The notes: a model not told the origin generated them from the letters alone. 38,795 nucleotides of DNA from Lachnospiraceae bacterium (GCA_017962825.1 JAGCUO010000044.1:1-38795), one strand, 5' to 3'. Counted from the first letter of the stretch, positions 6,974-15,334 are shown. Program-made: numbers and translations.

Positions 6974-9045
6974 TGAAAAGCACTAATACCAGAAAAATCG
7001 AGAAGATCAAGAAAAAGCACGGAGTCCTTGCCATATTTGTATTTTTGCTTACGAGCTTTGTGGCGACGATGTTGCTTTCATATTTTGTCTATTCCCTTGT
7101 ATTCTATTTACTTGAAGCTAAGCTCACATCGGAATATGAATCCATATCGTATATGGAAAGGATCTATGAGCAGAGCCTTGCAGACGGATACGAAGGAGAT
7201 GTATGGCAGGTTCTTGATCAGGACGGAAGAGAATATATTATCAGGGATAATTCCGGAAAACTCCTTGTAGGAGATGAGGATAATACCTGTTCCGAAGAAG
7301 GCAATATACTTACGCTGGGTTCCATTCAGGAAAAAGTTGAATTATTCGTTGATAAACAATACCCTTACGTTACCCTGAACGAAAAAGGCGAAGCTACGGT
7401 TTTATTGACGGATCTTCTTAAATATATCAGGGATCATCAGGAGGATCCCGAGCTGTTCTTTTTGATAGATGATGCTGAGGTCCATGAGGATGTTTCCAAT
7501 GTGTTGATATTCGTATCGGACAGCTATCTGAGACTACCCGTATGGATGGGAATGAAGGTTTCGAACGGAGAAGAAACCTTTATAGGAAAAGGATTCATCT
7601 ATATAAGGATGACTGACGTTTCCATCATCATGATAACTACGATGATCCTCGTTATTTTGTTCTTTATCATATTTATGCTCTTTTTGGTAAACATGATAGG
7701 AAACATCAAGAATCAGAAGAGATCTATGAAGCTCTTTTTCATGGATCTTGCAACAGGCGGACATAATCGTCTGTGGTATATCTACAGGGGTGAGGCCATT
7801 CTGAAAAAGAAGTTTTCTGCTTCGTATCAGTATGCCGTTGTCAGCCTTCTCAGTGTAAAATACAACACCTTCTGCATGTGCCATTCCGTATCGGAGGGTG
7901 AAACGATTATCCGTAAGGTCAGTGACTGTATCTCCGGGCACGTAAACCGAAGGGAAGTATACGCACATGAATCCCCAGAGTGCTTTATGCTCCTTCTCAG
8001 GATAAAGGATCAGGAAGAACTGAATTCAAGATTGAATTCTCTTATCTCCGATCTTGAGAATATTGATGTTACACATTCTTTTACATATCATCTCGGAGTT
8101 TCGGTACTTCTTCCTCCCAGAGATGCAAACGGTCGTATCCTTCGCCGCAGATACATCGATCTTGAGCAGGACTACAATAATGCGGTTACCGCCAGAAATA
8201 CCCTTAACGGAAAAGAAGACAGCGGCATCGCTTATTTCGATCTGAAGCTTGTTGAGGAAAGAAAGTGGCATGATCAGGTTGAGGAGCATTGCAGGGAGGC
8301 GCTTACCAATCAGGAATTTCTGGTATACTATCAGCCCAAATACGATCCCGTTTCCGGAATAATGAAAGGCACGGAGGCACTCATCAGATGGCAGTCTCCC
8401 GTGCTGGGATTTGTTTCTCCCGGAAAGTTCATTCCCATATTTGAACATAACGGATTTATCACGGAGATCGATCATTACATGCTGGAGCATGTAGCCATGG
8501 ATCAGAAGAAGTGGCTGGATCAGGGAATAGAGTGTGTTCCCATATCGGTCAATATATCCAGAGCTCATTTCATAGAATCGGATCTGGCCGAACAGATAAG
8601 GGATACCGTGGATAAAACCGGAGCTCCCAGAAATCTCATCGAGATAGAGCTTACGGAGAGTGCGTTCTTTGATGACAAGAATACCCTTATCAAGACCATC
8701 TCCAAGCTTAAAGAATACGGCTTTGCCGTTTCCATGGATGATTTCGGTTCCGGGTATTCATCTCTTAACTCTCTCAAGGATATGCCCCTTGATATCCTTA
8801 AGCTGGATGCGGAATTCTTCCGCGGAGAGGATCAGGGAGAGAGAGGAAAGATCGTCGTATCCGAGACCATCAAACTTGCCAGAAGCCTTAATATGCGCAC
8901 TGTAGCCGAGGGCGTTGAGATAAAGGAGCAGGTAGATTTTCTGGCAGAGCAGGGATGCGACATGATACAGGGATTTTACTACGCAAAGCCTATGCCTTCC
9001 GAGGAATATGTTGTTAAACTAACCGAGAAAAAGGCAGAAATATAA
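6973..9045 (+). CDS. Membrane c-di-GMP phosphodiesterase, degenerate GGDEF + EAL
   Basis: This 690-residue protein is a membrane receptor predicted to hydrolyse cyclic di-GMP. Two transmembrane helices (about 19-47 and 217-241) enclose an outer sensor region of about 170 residues. A GGDEF-like domain follows (about 250-425): it keeps TGGHNR at 261-266 in place of the normal D.LTGLxNR, but the GGDEF signature itself is replaced by HESPECF near 332-338, so cyclase activity is unlikely. The EAL domain (about 435-685) keeps the key motifs: EAL at 468-470, TES at 561-563, DDFGSGYSSL at 589-598, Lys610 in ILKLD, EGVE at 646-649 and QGFYYAKP at 666-673. Phosphodiesterase activity is therefore expected. 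It is coupled to the 107-residue protein upstream. No terminator separates it from the luxS promoter region. Confidence 0.93.
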   Translation: MKSTNTRKIEKIKKKHGVLAIFVFLLTSFVATMLLSYFVYSLVFYLLEAKLTSEYESISYMERIYEQSLADGYEGDVWQVLDQDGREYIIRDNSGKLLVGDEDNTCSEEGNILTLGSIQEKVELFVDKQYPYVTLNEKGEATVLLTDLLKYIRDHQEDPELFFLIDDAEVHEDVSNVLIFVSDSYLRLPVWMGMKVSNGEETFIGKGFIYIRMTDVSIIMITTMILVILFFIIFMLFLVNMIGNIKNQKRSMKLFFMDLATGGHNRLWYIYRGEAILKKKFSASYQYAVVSLLSVKYNTFCMCHSVSEGETIIRKVSDCISGHVNRREVYAHESPECFMLLLRIKDQEELNSRLNSLISDLENIDVTHSFTYHLGVSVLLPPRDANGRILRRRYIDLEQDYNNAVTARNTLNGKEDSGIAYFDLKLVEERKWHDQVEEHCREALTNQEFLVYYQPKYDPVSGIMKGTEALIRWQSPVLGFVSPGKFIPIFEHNGFITEIDHYMLEHVAMDQKKWLDQGIECVPISVNISRAHFIESDLAEQIRDTVDKTGAPRNLIEIELTESAFFDDKNTLIKTISKLKEYGFAVSMDDFGSGYSSLNSLKDMPLDILKLDAEFFRGEDQGERGKIVVSETIKLARSLNMRTVAEGVEIKEQVDFLAEQGCDMIQGFYYAKPMPSEEYVVKLTEKKAEI
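9011..9025 (+). repeat. 15-nt direct repeat, copy 1
   Basis: TTGTTAAACTAACCG lies in the last codons of the EAL gene (VKLT). An identical copy stands 81 nt downstream in the luxS leader. Confidence 0.8.
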
Positions 9046-9051
9046 AGTATA

Positions 9052-9080
9052 TTCAAAAAAAGAAACATATGTGATAAAAT
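9052..9080 (+). promoter_or_regulatory. Promoter for luxS
   Basis: TTCAAA (9052-9057), a 17-nt spacer and TAAAAT (9075-9080), preceded by TG one base away (TGATAAAAT), form a plausible sigma-A promoter with extended -10. The same TGATAAAAT word precedes the threonine aldolase gene. The predicted leader is about 47 nt, too short for a SAM or SAH riboswitch. Confidence 0.5.
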
Positions 9081-9091
9081 TATGAGCAGTT

Positions 9092-9106
9092 TTGTTAAAC
9101 TAACCG
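9092..9106 (+). repeat. 15-nt direct repeat, copy 2
   Basis: An exact copy of TTGTTAAACTAACCG found at the end of the EAL gene, here in the untranslated leader of luxS between its promoter and GGAGG. Confidence 0.8.
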
Positions 9107-9133
9107 CCCGGGATCATACAGGAGGACACTGTT

Positions 9134-9613
9134 TTGGAAAAAATAGCCAGCTTTACGGTTGACCACATCAGGCTTAAGCCCGGTGTTTACGTATCCAGAA
9201 AGGATCATATCGGACAGGAGACGGTCACCACATTTGATATCAGAATGACCAGCCCCAATGATGAGCCCGTAATGAATACGGCAGAGATGCATACCATTGA
9301 GCATCTCGGAGCCACATTTTTAAGAAATCATTCCGAGTGGAAGGACAGAGTCGTTTATTTCGGCCCCATGGGATGCAGAACAGGCTTTTACGTCATCTTT
9401 GCAGGGGATCTTGAGAGTAAGGACATTATCCCTCTTCTTACTGAGATGTATGAGTTTATAAGAGATTTCGACGATGAGATTCCGGGAGCAAGCCCCAAGG
9501 ATTGCGGAAACTATTTGGATCAGAATCTCGGAATGGCAAATTATCTTGCCAATAAGTATCTTAAGGAAGTCCTGTACGGAATAACCGAAGACAGGATGGT
9601 ATACCCCAAGTGA
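9134..9613 (+). CDS. luxS: S-ribosylhomocysteine lyase LuxS
   Basis: LuxS splits S-ribosylhomocysteine into homocysteine and DPD, the precursor of the AI-2 signal, and serves the activated-methyl cycle. The 159-residue length is normal. The metal site is complete: His53 and His57 with Glu56 in HTIEHLGATFLRNH, and Cys124 in PKDCGNY. The catalytic Cys81 is present in GPMGCRTGFY. The start codon is TTG at 9134, supported by GGAGG at 9121-9125 with 8 nt spacing; the predicted N-terminus MEKIASFTVDH fits the family. The next gene is MTA/SAH nucleosidase, which makes the substrate of LuxS, and the two genes are almost fused (11 nt between stop and the preferred ATG). Function is considered certain. 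Confidence 0.97.
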   Translation: MEKIASFTVDHIRLKPGVYVSRKDHIGQETVTTFDIRMTSPNDEPVMNTAEMHTIEHLGATFLRNHSEWKDRVVYFGPMGCRTGFYVIFAGDLESKDIIPLLTEMYEFIRDFDDEIPGASPKDCGNYLDQNLGMANYLANKYLKEVLYGITEDRMVYPK

Positions 9614-9624
9614 CGGAGGCAAAT

Positions 9625-10323
9625 ATGGTCAAGGTCGGAATAATCGGAGCCATGGAGCTCGAGGTAAGTGCCCTTAAGGGACAGATAGCGGGCATAACCG
9701 TTAAAAAGAAAGCGGGCATGGAATTCTGCGAAGGAACCATCGGAGGCGTGAATGTCGTTGTTGTCCGTTGCGGAATAGGTAAAGTAAATGCAGCGCTTTG
9801 TGTTCAGATCCTTTGTGATGATTTTGGCGTAACCCACGTCATCAATACCGGTGTAGCGGGATCACTTAACAATGATCTCAATATCGGAGATATCCTGATC
9901 TCAAAGGATGCCGTTCATCACGATGTGGATGTCACCATCTTTTCATATAAGATCGGGGAGGTTCCCCAGCTTGGAGTAAGAGAATTTCCCGCAGATCGGA
10001 AACTCATCGATGCAGCGGAGAAGGCTATAAAGGAAAAGCAGCCGGATCTGAACTACCGCGTCGGAAGAGTTGCAAGCGGAGACCAGTTCATATCCAGTTC
10101 CGAAGTAAAGGACCGTATCATTAAGAATTTTGAAGCCGACTGTGCCGAGATGGAGGGAGCTTCCATTGCACACGGAGCATATCTGAACGGAATTCCCTTT
10201 GTTATCATCAGGGCAATATCCGATAAGGCAGACGGATCTGCGGAGCAGGACTACCCCACTTTTGAGAAGGCAGCAGCGGCGCATTGTGCAAAGCTTGTGG
10301 CTGATATGCTAACACTTATTTAA
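9625..10323 (+). CDS. mtnN: 5'-methylthioadenosine/SAH nucleosidase
   Basis: This 232-residue enzyme removes adenine from S-adenosylhomocysteine and methylthioadenosine, giving the S-ribosylhomocysteine used by LuxS. The N-terminal GIIGAMELEV carries Glu13, matching the catalytic Glu12 of the E. coli protein. AEMEGAS (residues 174-180) binds the ribose and AISDKAD (197-203) holds Asp200, the general acid. I chose ATG at 9625, preceded by GGAGG at 9615-9619. A GTG at 9610 in the same frame overlaps the luxS stop and has no ribosome site. The gene pair luxS-mtnN forms a clear pathway operon. Symbols mtnN and pfs are both used for it. Confidence 0.96.
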   Translation: MVKVGIIGAMELEVSALKGQIAGITVKKKAGMEFCEGTIGGVNVVVVRCGIGKVNAALCVQILCDDFGVTHVINTGVAGSLNNDLNIGDILISKDAVHHDVDVTIFSYKIGEVPQLGVREFPADRKLIDAAEKAIKEKQPDLNYRVGRVASGDQFISSSEVKDRIIKNFEADCAEMEGASIAHGAYLNGIPFVIIRAISDKADGSAEQDYPTFEKAAAAHCAKLVADMLTLI

Positions 10324-10349
10324 TAAAGGTTTTACAAGGAGAATCAATC

Positions 10350-10616
10350 ATGGAACAGTCAATCGAATTTCGTTATGATACCCAGCTTCTCATTGAGAGT
10401 GCAAATGAAGACCTTGATGAGGATGAGATCAGGGATTATATAACCGAGAATTTCGTCGGAGACAGCCTTGTGGCAGCAGGCGACGAGGAGCTTGTTAAGA
10501 TCCACTTCCATACAAATGAGCCCTGGAAGATCCTTGAGTATTGCAGATCCCTCGGAGAGATATACGATATCGTAGTCGAGGATATGGATCGTCAGTCAAG
10601 AGGCTTGCACGGCTGA
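10350..10616 (+). CDS. Stand-alone FakA/YloV C-terminal-like small protein
   Basis: This 88-residue protein looks like a free copy of part of the C-terminal region of DhaK/FakA-type proteins (YloV family). The recognisable section is RYDTQLLIES near the start, GDSLVAAGDEELVKIHFHTNEP at residues 37-58 split over a strand-turn-strand, and ILEYCRSLGEIYDIVVEDM at 61-79. In the long proteins this segment follows the DAK2 kinase domain. No kinase or phosphate-transfer residues exist here, so it is probably not an enzyme by itself. The ATG follows AAGGAG. It is the last gene of the luxS-mtnN unit, 26 nt after mtnN and before a strong hairpin. Its link to the methyl cycle is unknown. Confidence 0.72.
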   Translation: MEQSIEFRYDTQLLIESANEDLDEDEIRDYITENFVGDSLVAAGDEELVKIHFHTNEPWKILEYCRSLGEIYDIVVEDMDRQSRGLHG

Positions 10617-10634
10617 CAAAAAAGTTATATCATT

Positions 10635-10667
10635 CTACGCCGGACCAAATACCTTGGTCCGGCGTAG
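10635..10667 (+). terminator. Perfect 13-bp hairpin, likely terminator
   Basis: CTACGCCGGACCA (10635-10647) and TGGTCCGGCGTAG (10655-10667) pair fully around a 7-nt loop. The following GTTTAA is a poor T-tract, so termination is likely but could be partial; the hairpin may also protect the mRNA 3' end. Confidence 0.65.
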
Positions 10668-10694
10668 GTTTAATGAAAGTGATAAGTTTTATAA

Positions 10695-12992
10695 ATGAGT
10701 AAGACAGATATTAAATCCGGAAAGAAGGTATCTTATTCCGTGTCAGCTGCTCTGCTGGCACTGTTTTTCGGATTGTCTTTTTTTTATTTTGAATTATTGT
10801 TTAAGTATTCCGTTTCTGCAAGGGTGGTGGATTATTCTGTAATCTACATGCTTGCTTTTTCGGTTCTGGCCGGCGGTTTGGTGGCGATGCCCGTATTTAT
10901 ACTTCCCAAGGTCCCTGCCAATATTCTTGCCTTTTTGGTACTTTTGATCGCACCGATCATTTTCCTGATCGAATTTTTCATCCAGAGGCAGTTCAGCGTT
11001 TTATACGACATAAACACCATAACCAATGCGGCTACCGATGCCCTTAAGGGCTTCGGCGGAGACATTATGTTCATGGTAAAGAGCGTTGACGGTATATCAC
11101 ATATACTTCTGTTTACTGTTCCTCTTCTGCTGTGGCTGATCGCAGGAAGAAGGATCGTAGCCGGTATCAGCAGAACCAGACAGATAGAAAAGTCTTATCA
11201 GGTTTCTGAAAGCAGTAAAGAGATAGAGATGGTCGATCTTGGTGAAGAGGAGGAAGAGCCGGAGGTAAAACTTACGGAAGAACCGTCCGGAAGTCTCCTT
11301 TCGAACAGGGCAAGACGCTATGTTGCCGTTATGGTTATCATGGGTGTTTCACTTCTGGGTCTTTCCTTTATCATGATCTCTTCTGCAATAGGAAAGATCG
11401 ACAGGGAATCTTTCGGAGAAAGATACAGTTTTCAGAACTCGGTTGCATCATTTGGTCTGGTAAATGCGCTTATCCTTGATGCGAGACATATCGGAACCGT
11501 TCCCGTTACAGGCGACGACTTTATGATGGTTGATGTGCCGGAGGAAGATGTCTTTACTGTACCGGAGCCCGAACCTTTAGCGGAAATTACCGTATCCGAT
11601 GAGAGCGCAGCTTCTGCCGAAACCGAAGCCGTAACGGAGAAGCCTGTATACGGTGTAAATGCATATGATATTGATTTTGCGGCACTTGCTGCCGAGGGCG
11701 GACAGTTTTCCAAACTTAATGCTTATGTTGCATCTCTTACTCCTTCATCCAAGAATGAGTACACCGGTCTTTTTGAGGGAAAGAATCTTATCCTTATCTG
11801 TGCAGAGGCATTTTCTGGAAGCATAATTGATCCCGAGCTTACCCCCGCTCTTTACAGGCTCAGCACCAAGGGGATCAACTTTACGGATTATTACGAGCAG
11901 GCAACCGCAGGTACCACAGGAGGAGAGTTTGAGCTGATATTCGGACTTCTTCCCATGGCGGGCGGAGATTCGATGCTCACCATGACCCGTCAGGGCAGTT
12001 ATACCAATATGGGAGCTATGCTCAGTTCCGATATGGGTTATTACGGAATGGCATTTCATGATAATGACGATCTGTACTACAGCAGGAACATTACCCATAA
12101 CCTTCTCGGATACAGCGAAGGATTCATGGGATTCGGAAACGGAATGGAGCAGCTTATTTCAAGGGCATGGCCCGAGAGCGATAAGGAAATGATGGAAGGA
12201 ACTCTTCCTCTTTATTCCGGTAGCGAGCCCTTCAATATCTATTACATGACCGTAAGCGGACACAGCAGATATGATTTTCATTCAAATGCGATGTCTGTGA
12301 GAAACAGAGAGGTAGTCGAAAACTGGTGTGCAGAGAAGGGGCTCGAGTACTCGGATCCGGTCAAAGCATATATTGCCTGCAACATGGAACTTGAATATGC
12401 CATGGAATACCTCTTACAGTACCTTGAGGAGAACGATCTTGCCGACGATACGGTCATTGCCATGGCACCTGATCATTTCCCATACGGACTTACCGACGGA
12501 GGATATCTGGGAAATCTTCCGTATCTGGATGAACTCTACGGATACAAGGTAGAAACCCAGCTTGACCGTGACAAGAATCGTGCCATCATCTGGTGCGGAG
12601 TTCTTGAAGACATGGATCCCATAATCGTAGATAAGCCCACATCGCCCGTTGATATCCTGCCCACACTCCTTAATCTGTTCGGATGCGAGTGGGATTCGAG
12701 ACTGTATATAGGAAGGGATGTTCTGTCTGATGCCGAGGGGCTGTATTTTGACAGCGGATATAACTGGAAGACTGAAGTCGGAACTTACAGAGGCGGTGTA
12801 TTTTATCCCAATCCCGGATATGAAGAGGTTGGAGAAGCATATATAAGCAGGCACAACGCCATAGTCTCCAACAAGATCATTTTCAACAGAAGTGTTATAT
12901 ACAACTCATATTTCCCATACGTTTACGCTCTTTTGGACGAACAGAAGAATGCGGCGGAGGGCGAAACGGACACCTCCACCGAGACCGGCTGA
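10695..12992 (+). CDS. LTA synthase-family (LtaS-like) sulfatase-fold protein
   Basis: This 765-residue membrane enzyme is of the LtaS/phosphoglycerol transferase type, which builds glycerol-phosphate polymers outside the cell from phosphatidylglycerol. Five membrane helices lie near 18-37, 45-66, 72-96, 135-153 and 208-230. The outer sulfatase-fold domain (about 360-690) has metal and nucleophile residues matching LtaS: Glu371 in LICAEAFSGS, Thr407 in AGTTGGEFELI, Asp593-His594 in MAPDHFPYG, and His523 in VSGHSRYDF as a probable substrate residue. Unusual features are a very acidic cytoplasmic loop (EEEEEPE near 184-190) between helices 4 and 5 and a low-complexity Glu/Ala/Val-rich linker near 270-320. 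It stands directly upstream of a two-component pair and dlt-like genes. No clear ribosome site precedes the ATG. Confidence 0.88.
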   Translation: MSKTDIKSGKKVSYSVSAALLALFFGLSFFYFELLFKYSVSARVVDYSVIYMLAFSVLAGGLVAMPVFILPKVPANILAFLVLLIAPIIFLIEFFIQRQFSVLYDINTITNAATDALKGFGGDIMFMVKSVDGISHILLFTVPLLLWLIAGRRIVAGISRTRQIEKSYQVSESSKEIEMVDLGEEEEEPEVKLTEEPSGSLLSNRARRYVAVMVIMGVSLLGLSFIMISSAIGKIDRESFGERYSFQNSVASFGLVNALILDARHIGTVPVTGDDFMMVDVPEEDVFTVPEPEPLAEITVSDESAASAETEAVTEKPVYGVNAYDIDFAALAAEGGQFSKLNAYVASLTPSSKNEYTGLFEGKNLILICAEAFSGSIIDPELTPALYRLSTKGINFTDYYEQATAGTTGGEFELIFGLLPMAGGDSMLTMTRQGSYTNMGAMLSSDMGYYGMAFHDNDDLYYSRNITHNLLGYSEGFMGFGNGMEQLISRAWPESDKEMMEGTLPLYSGSEPFNIYYMTVSGHSRYDFHSNAMSVRNREVVENWCAEKGLEYSDPVKAYIACNMELEYAMEYLLQYLEENDLADDTVIAMAPDHFPYGLTDGGYLGNLPYLDELYGYKVETQLDRDKNRAIIWCGVLEDMDPIIVDKPTSPVDILPTLLNLFGCEWDSRLYIGRDVLSDAEGLYFDSGYNWKTEVGTYRGGVFYPNPGYEEVGEAYISRHNAIVSNKIIFNRSVIYNSYFPYVYALLDEQKNAAEGETDTSTETG

Positions 12993-13003
12993 TGCAGTAA
13001 AAA

Positions 13004-13038
13004 AGGAACTTTCGCAGATTGACGGGAGTTCCTCTTTT
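13004..13038 (+). terminator. Rho-independent terminator after LtaS-like gene
   Basis: AGGAACT (13004-13010) pairs with AGTTCCT (13027-13033) over a 16-nt loop and is followed by CTTTTAA. The loop is large and the T-tract short, so it is a moderate terminator, but it fits the promoter found just downstream for the kinase gene. Confidence 0.55.
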
Positions 13039-13073
13039 AATAAAGATATAATAAAATCTTTATATAGAGTTTT

Positions 13074-13101
13074 TTATCAATAAGCAGTGTTATGTTATAC
13101 T
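13074..13101 (+). promoter_or_regulatory. Extended -10 promoter giving leaderless kinase mRNA
   Basis: TGTTATACT (13093-13101) matches TGnTATAAT with one mismatch; TTATCA (13074-13079) is a weak -35 box at 16 nt. The -10 ends 7 nt before the ATG at 13109, so transcription should begin at or next to the start codon. There is no Shine-Dalgarno. Confidence 0.5.
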
Positions 13102-13108
13102 TTTGCCC

Positions 13109-14590
13109 ATGAAGATCCAGACAAGGATGATAATTACATTCGTTGCGGTCGCATTTGTTCCGCTTGTGCTGATCGTGGTAACCTTCATGCTCGTCAATCT
13201 CTATTTGTGCGGGCCTTTTTATGATCCCTATTCATTTAACGAGCACTTCTATATTATCGGGGATAATACTCATGAATTGGTGGGGAGCGTTGATGCTCTG
13301 TACGAGAGACTTGAGAAGGATGTGGATGCAAACAGTCTTGTCCTTGAAGATCATTCTTATCTTGAAAGCCTTAACAAGGAGCTCTTTACATTATCCAGTA
13401 TTCTGATAGTCAGAAAAGACGGAGAAGAGTATTACGTCGGAAATGAATCCATGACGTCGGAAATCTGGGACAGACTTCCGGAATACGGCTCACAGGGGCG
13501 GGATGAAAGGTCCAGTATCTACTACAGGGATCTTCAGGAATACGTTAAGCAGCTTGATTTTGTTTTCTCTGACGGAAGCGAAGGAAGCGTTTTTATCCTG
13601 GTCAAAGCTAATGCGATAGTAGGTCGCAAGCTCCTTCTGGATATGTTCATCGCGATGGTTCTTATCATGCTGATCACGGCTTCCATCGTAACTTTCTGGA
13701 ACAAGAAGGGAATCCTTGACCCGCTCAGTAAGATATCAAAGGGACTGACCCAGGTCAGGGAAGGTAATTTCGATTACGTCATTGAACATGACGGAATCGG
13801 TGGCGATGTCGGAGAACTGCTCAGAAATTACGAAGACATGAGAATGAGACTTCGTGAGAATGAGGAGAGGACCGCGGAGCAGGAACAGAAAAACAAAGAG
13901 CTGGTGTCTAATATCAGTCATGACCTTAAGACTCCCATCACTTCCATCAAGGGATATGTCGAGGGTATTTTGGACGGAGTAGCATCAACTCCCGAAAAAC
14001 AGGAGAAATATCTTAGAACCATATACAACAAGGCTGTTGATATGGATAAGCTCATCAATGAGCTGACGCTTTATTCAAGCGTGGATAATGACAGGATAAA
14101 ATATAATTTCCTGAAGCTTAACGTAACGGATTATTTCAGGGACTGTGTCGAAGAAGTGGGTCTCGATATGGAAACCAGGGGTATAGCCTTTGAGTATAAA
14201 AATACCCTTCCTTCCGATACCATGATAATCGCCGATCCCGAGCAGCTAAGAAAAGTTATCAATAATATCGTCGGAAACAGTGTAAAATACATGGATAAGC
14301 CCATTAAGACCATATCCATGAGGGTTTACGACGGCGGTGAAGACATCATCGTCGAGATTGAGGATAACGGTAAGGGAATCGCCCCCGCCGATATCACCAG
14401 GATTTTTGAAAGATTTTACCGTGCGGATGCCGCAAGAAGCACTGCACAGGGCGGAAGCGGAATAGGACTTTCGATAGTAAAGAAGATCATTGAGGATCAC
14501 GGAGGCCATATCTGGGCCACATCCAAGGAGAACGAATCTACCTGTATGCATTTCGTGATCAGGAAATACAAGGAGGACAATTATGGCTAA
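13109..14590 (+). CDS. Sensor histidine kinase
   Basis: This 493-residue membrane kinase is the sensor of a two-component pair. A helix at about 7-33 and another at 176-196 enclose an outer sensor domain of about 140 residues. A HAMP linker (about 198-250) leads to the dimerisation domain with phospho-accepting His271 in SNISHDLKTPITS. The ATP-binding domain has the N box around Asn386-Asn390 (INNIVGNSVKY), G1 at EDNGKGIAP (418-426), the F box FERFYRAD (433-440) and G2 at GGSGIGLSIVKK (448-459). The ATG at 13109 has no ribosome site; a TTG two codons earlier is equally unsupported. It appears leaderless. The response regulator gene overlaps its end by 8 nt. The signal is unknown; its location suggests envelope or teichoic-acid state. 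Confidence 0.93.
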   Translation: MKIQTRMIITFVAVAFVPLVLIVVTFMLVNLYLCGPFYDPYSFNEHFYIIGDNTHELVGSVDALYERLEKDVDANSLVLEDHSYLESLNKELFTLSSILIVRKDGEEYYVGNESMTSEIWDRLPEYGSQGRDERSSIYYRDLQEYVKQLDFVFSDGSEGSVFILVKANAIVGRKLLLDMFIAMVLIMLITASIVTFWNKKGILDPLSKISKGLTQVREGNFDYVIEHDGIGGDVGELLRNYEDMRMRLRENEERTAEQEQKNKELVSNISHDLKTPITSIKGYVEGILDGVASTPEKQEKYLRTIYNKAVDMDKLINELTLYSSVDNDRIKYNFLKLNVTDYFRDCVEEVGLDMETRGIAFEYKNTLPSDTMIIADPEQLRKVINNIVGNSVKYMDKPIKTISMRVYDGGEDIIVEIEDNGKGIAPADITRIFERFYRADAARSTAQGGSGIGLSIVKKIIEDHGGHIWATSKENESTCMHFVIRKYKEDNYG

Positions 14591-15278
14591 GATTCTGATA
14601 ATCGAAGATGAGAAGGAGATTGCCGATCTCGAGAAAGATTATCTGGAGATGAACGGTTTTGAAGTCGAGACCTTCGATCGCGGAGATGACGGCCTTGACG
14701 CGGCAATGAACAATGATTACGACCTTGTGGTCCTTGATCTTATGCTTCCGGGAACCGACGGATTCGATATCTGCAGAAAGGTAAGAGCAGAGAAGAATAT
14801 ACCCATCATCATGGTATCCGCCAAAAAGGACGACATCGACAAGATCCGCGGACTGGGTCTGGGTGCCGACGATTATATGACCAAGCCCTTTTCTCCCGGA
14901 GAATTGGTTGCGAGAGTAAAGGCTCATCTTGCACAGTATGAGAGACTTGTTGGCGCAGGAAAGCGTAAGAGCGATAACGATCTTATCGAGATAAGAGGAA
15001 TCAAGATCGATAAGACCGCAAGAAGAGTATTTGTGGACGGTGAAGAGAAGATCTTTACCACCAAGGAATTCGATCTTCTGTCATTCCTCGCTGAGAATCC
15101 CAACAAGGTATATACCAAGGATGATCTTTTCAGAACCATCTGGGGTATGGAGTCTGTGGGTGATATCGCCACTGTTACCGTTCATATCAAGAAGATCCGT
15201 GAGAAGCTTGGCGATGTAAGCGGAGATTCCAAGTACATCGAGACTATCTGGGGCGTGGGCTACAGATTTAAGCTCTGA
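14583..15278 (+). CDS. OmpR-family response regulator
   Basis: This 231-residue regulator is the partner of the upstream kinase. The receiver domain (about 3-115) has the acidic pocket Glu8-Asp9, the phosphorylation site Asp52 in LVVLDLMLPG, Ser79 in IIMVSAKK and Lys101 in YMTKPFSP. The DNA-binding domain (about 130-231) is a winged helix of the OmpR/PhoB type, with FTTKEFDLLSFLAENPNKVYTK and TVTVHIKKIREKLG as typical segments, ending in IETIWGVGYRFKL. The ATG lies inside the kinase gene and follows AGGAGG at 14571-14576. The gene ends 22 nt before a strong terminator. The likely targets are the adjacent LtaS-like and dlt-like genes, which is inference from position. Confidence 0.95.
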   Translation: MAKILIIEDEKEIADLEKDYLEMNGFEVETFDRGDDGLDAAMNNDYDLVVLDLMLPGTDGFDICRKVRAEKNIPIIMVSAKKDDIDKIRGLGLGADDYMTKPFSPGELVARVKAHLAQYERLVGAGKRKSDNDLIEIRGIKIDKTARRVFVDGEEKIFTTKEFDLLSFLAENPNKVYTKDDLFRTIWGMESVGDIATVTVHIKKIREKLGDVSGDSKYIETIWGVGYRFKL

Positions 15279-15299
15279 TCCGGAGTGCATATATATTCC

Positions 15300-15334
15300 A
15301 TGATCCCGAAGCGTGCGGCTTCGGGATCATTTTA
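15300..15334 (+). terminator. Strong rho-independent terminator
   Basis: ATGATCCCGAAGC (15300-15312) and GCTTCGGGATCAT (15318-15330) pair perfectly over 13 bp with a 5-nt loop, followed by TTTATTGTT. It ends the kinase/regulator transcript. Confidence 0.88.

Noticed and set aside
8026-8568. 180-residue open frame on the - strand
   Set aside because: It lies opposite the EAL-domain coding sequence, which has all its motifs; no ribosome site or family signal.
9046-9133. SAM or SAH riboswitch before luxS
   Set aside because: The predicted leader is about 47 nt and no conserved core or terminator stem is visible.
9082-9162. 26-codon open frame overlapping the luxS start
   Set aside because: No ribosome site; overlaps the GGAGG of luxS. 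It is mentioned only because it contains the direct repeat; a leader-peptide role cannot be supported.
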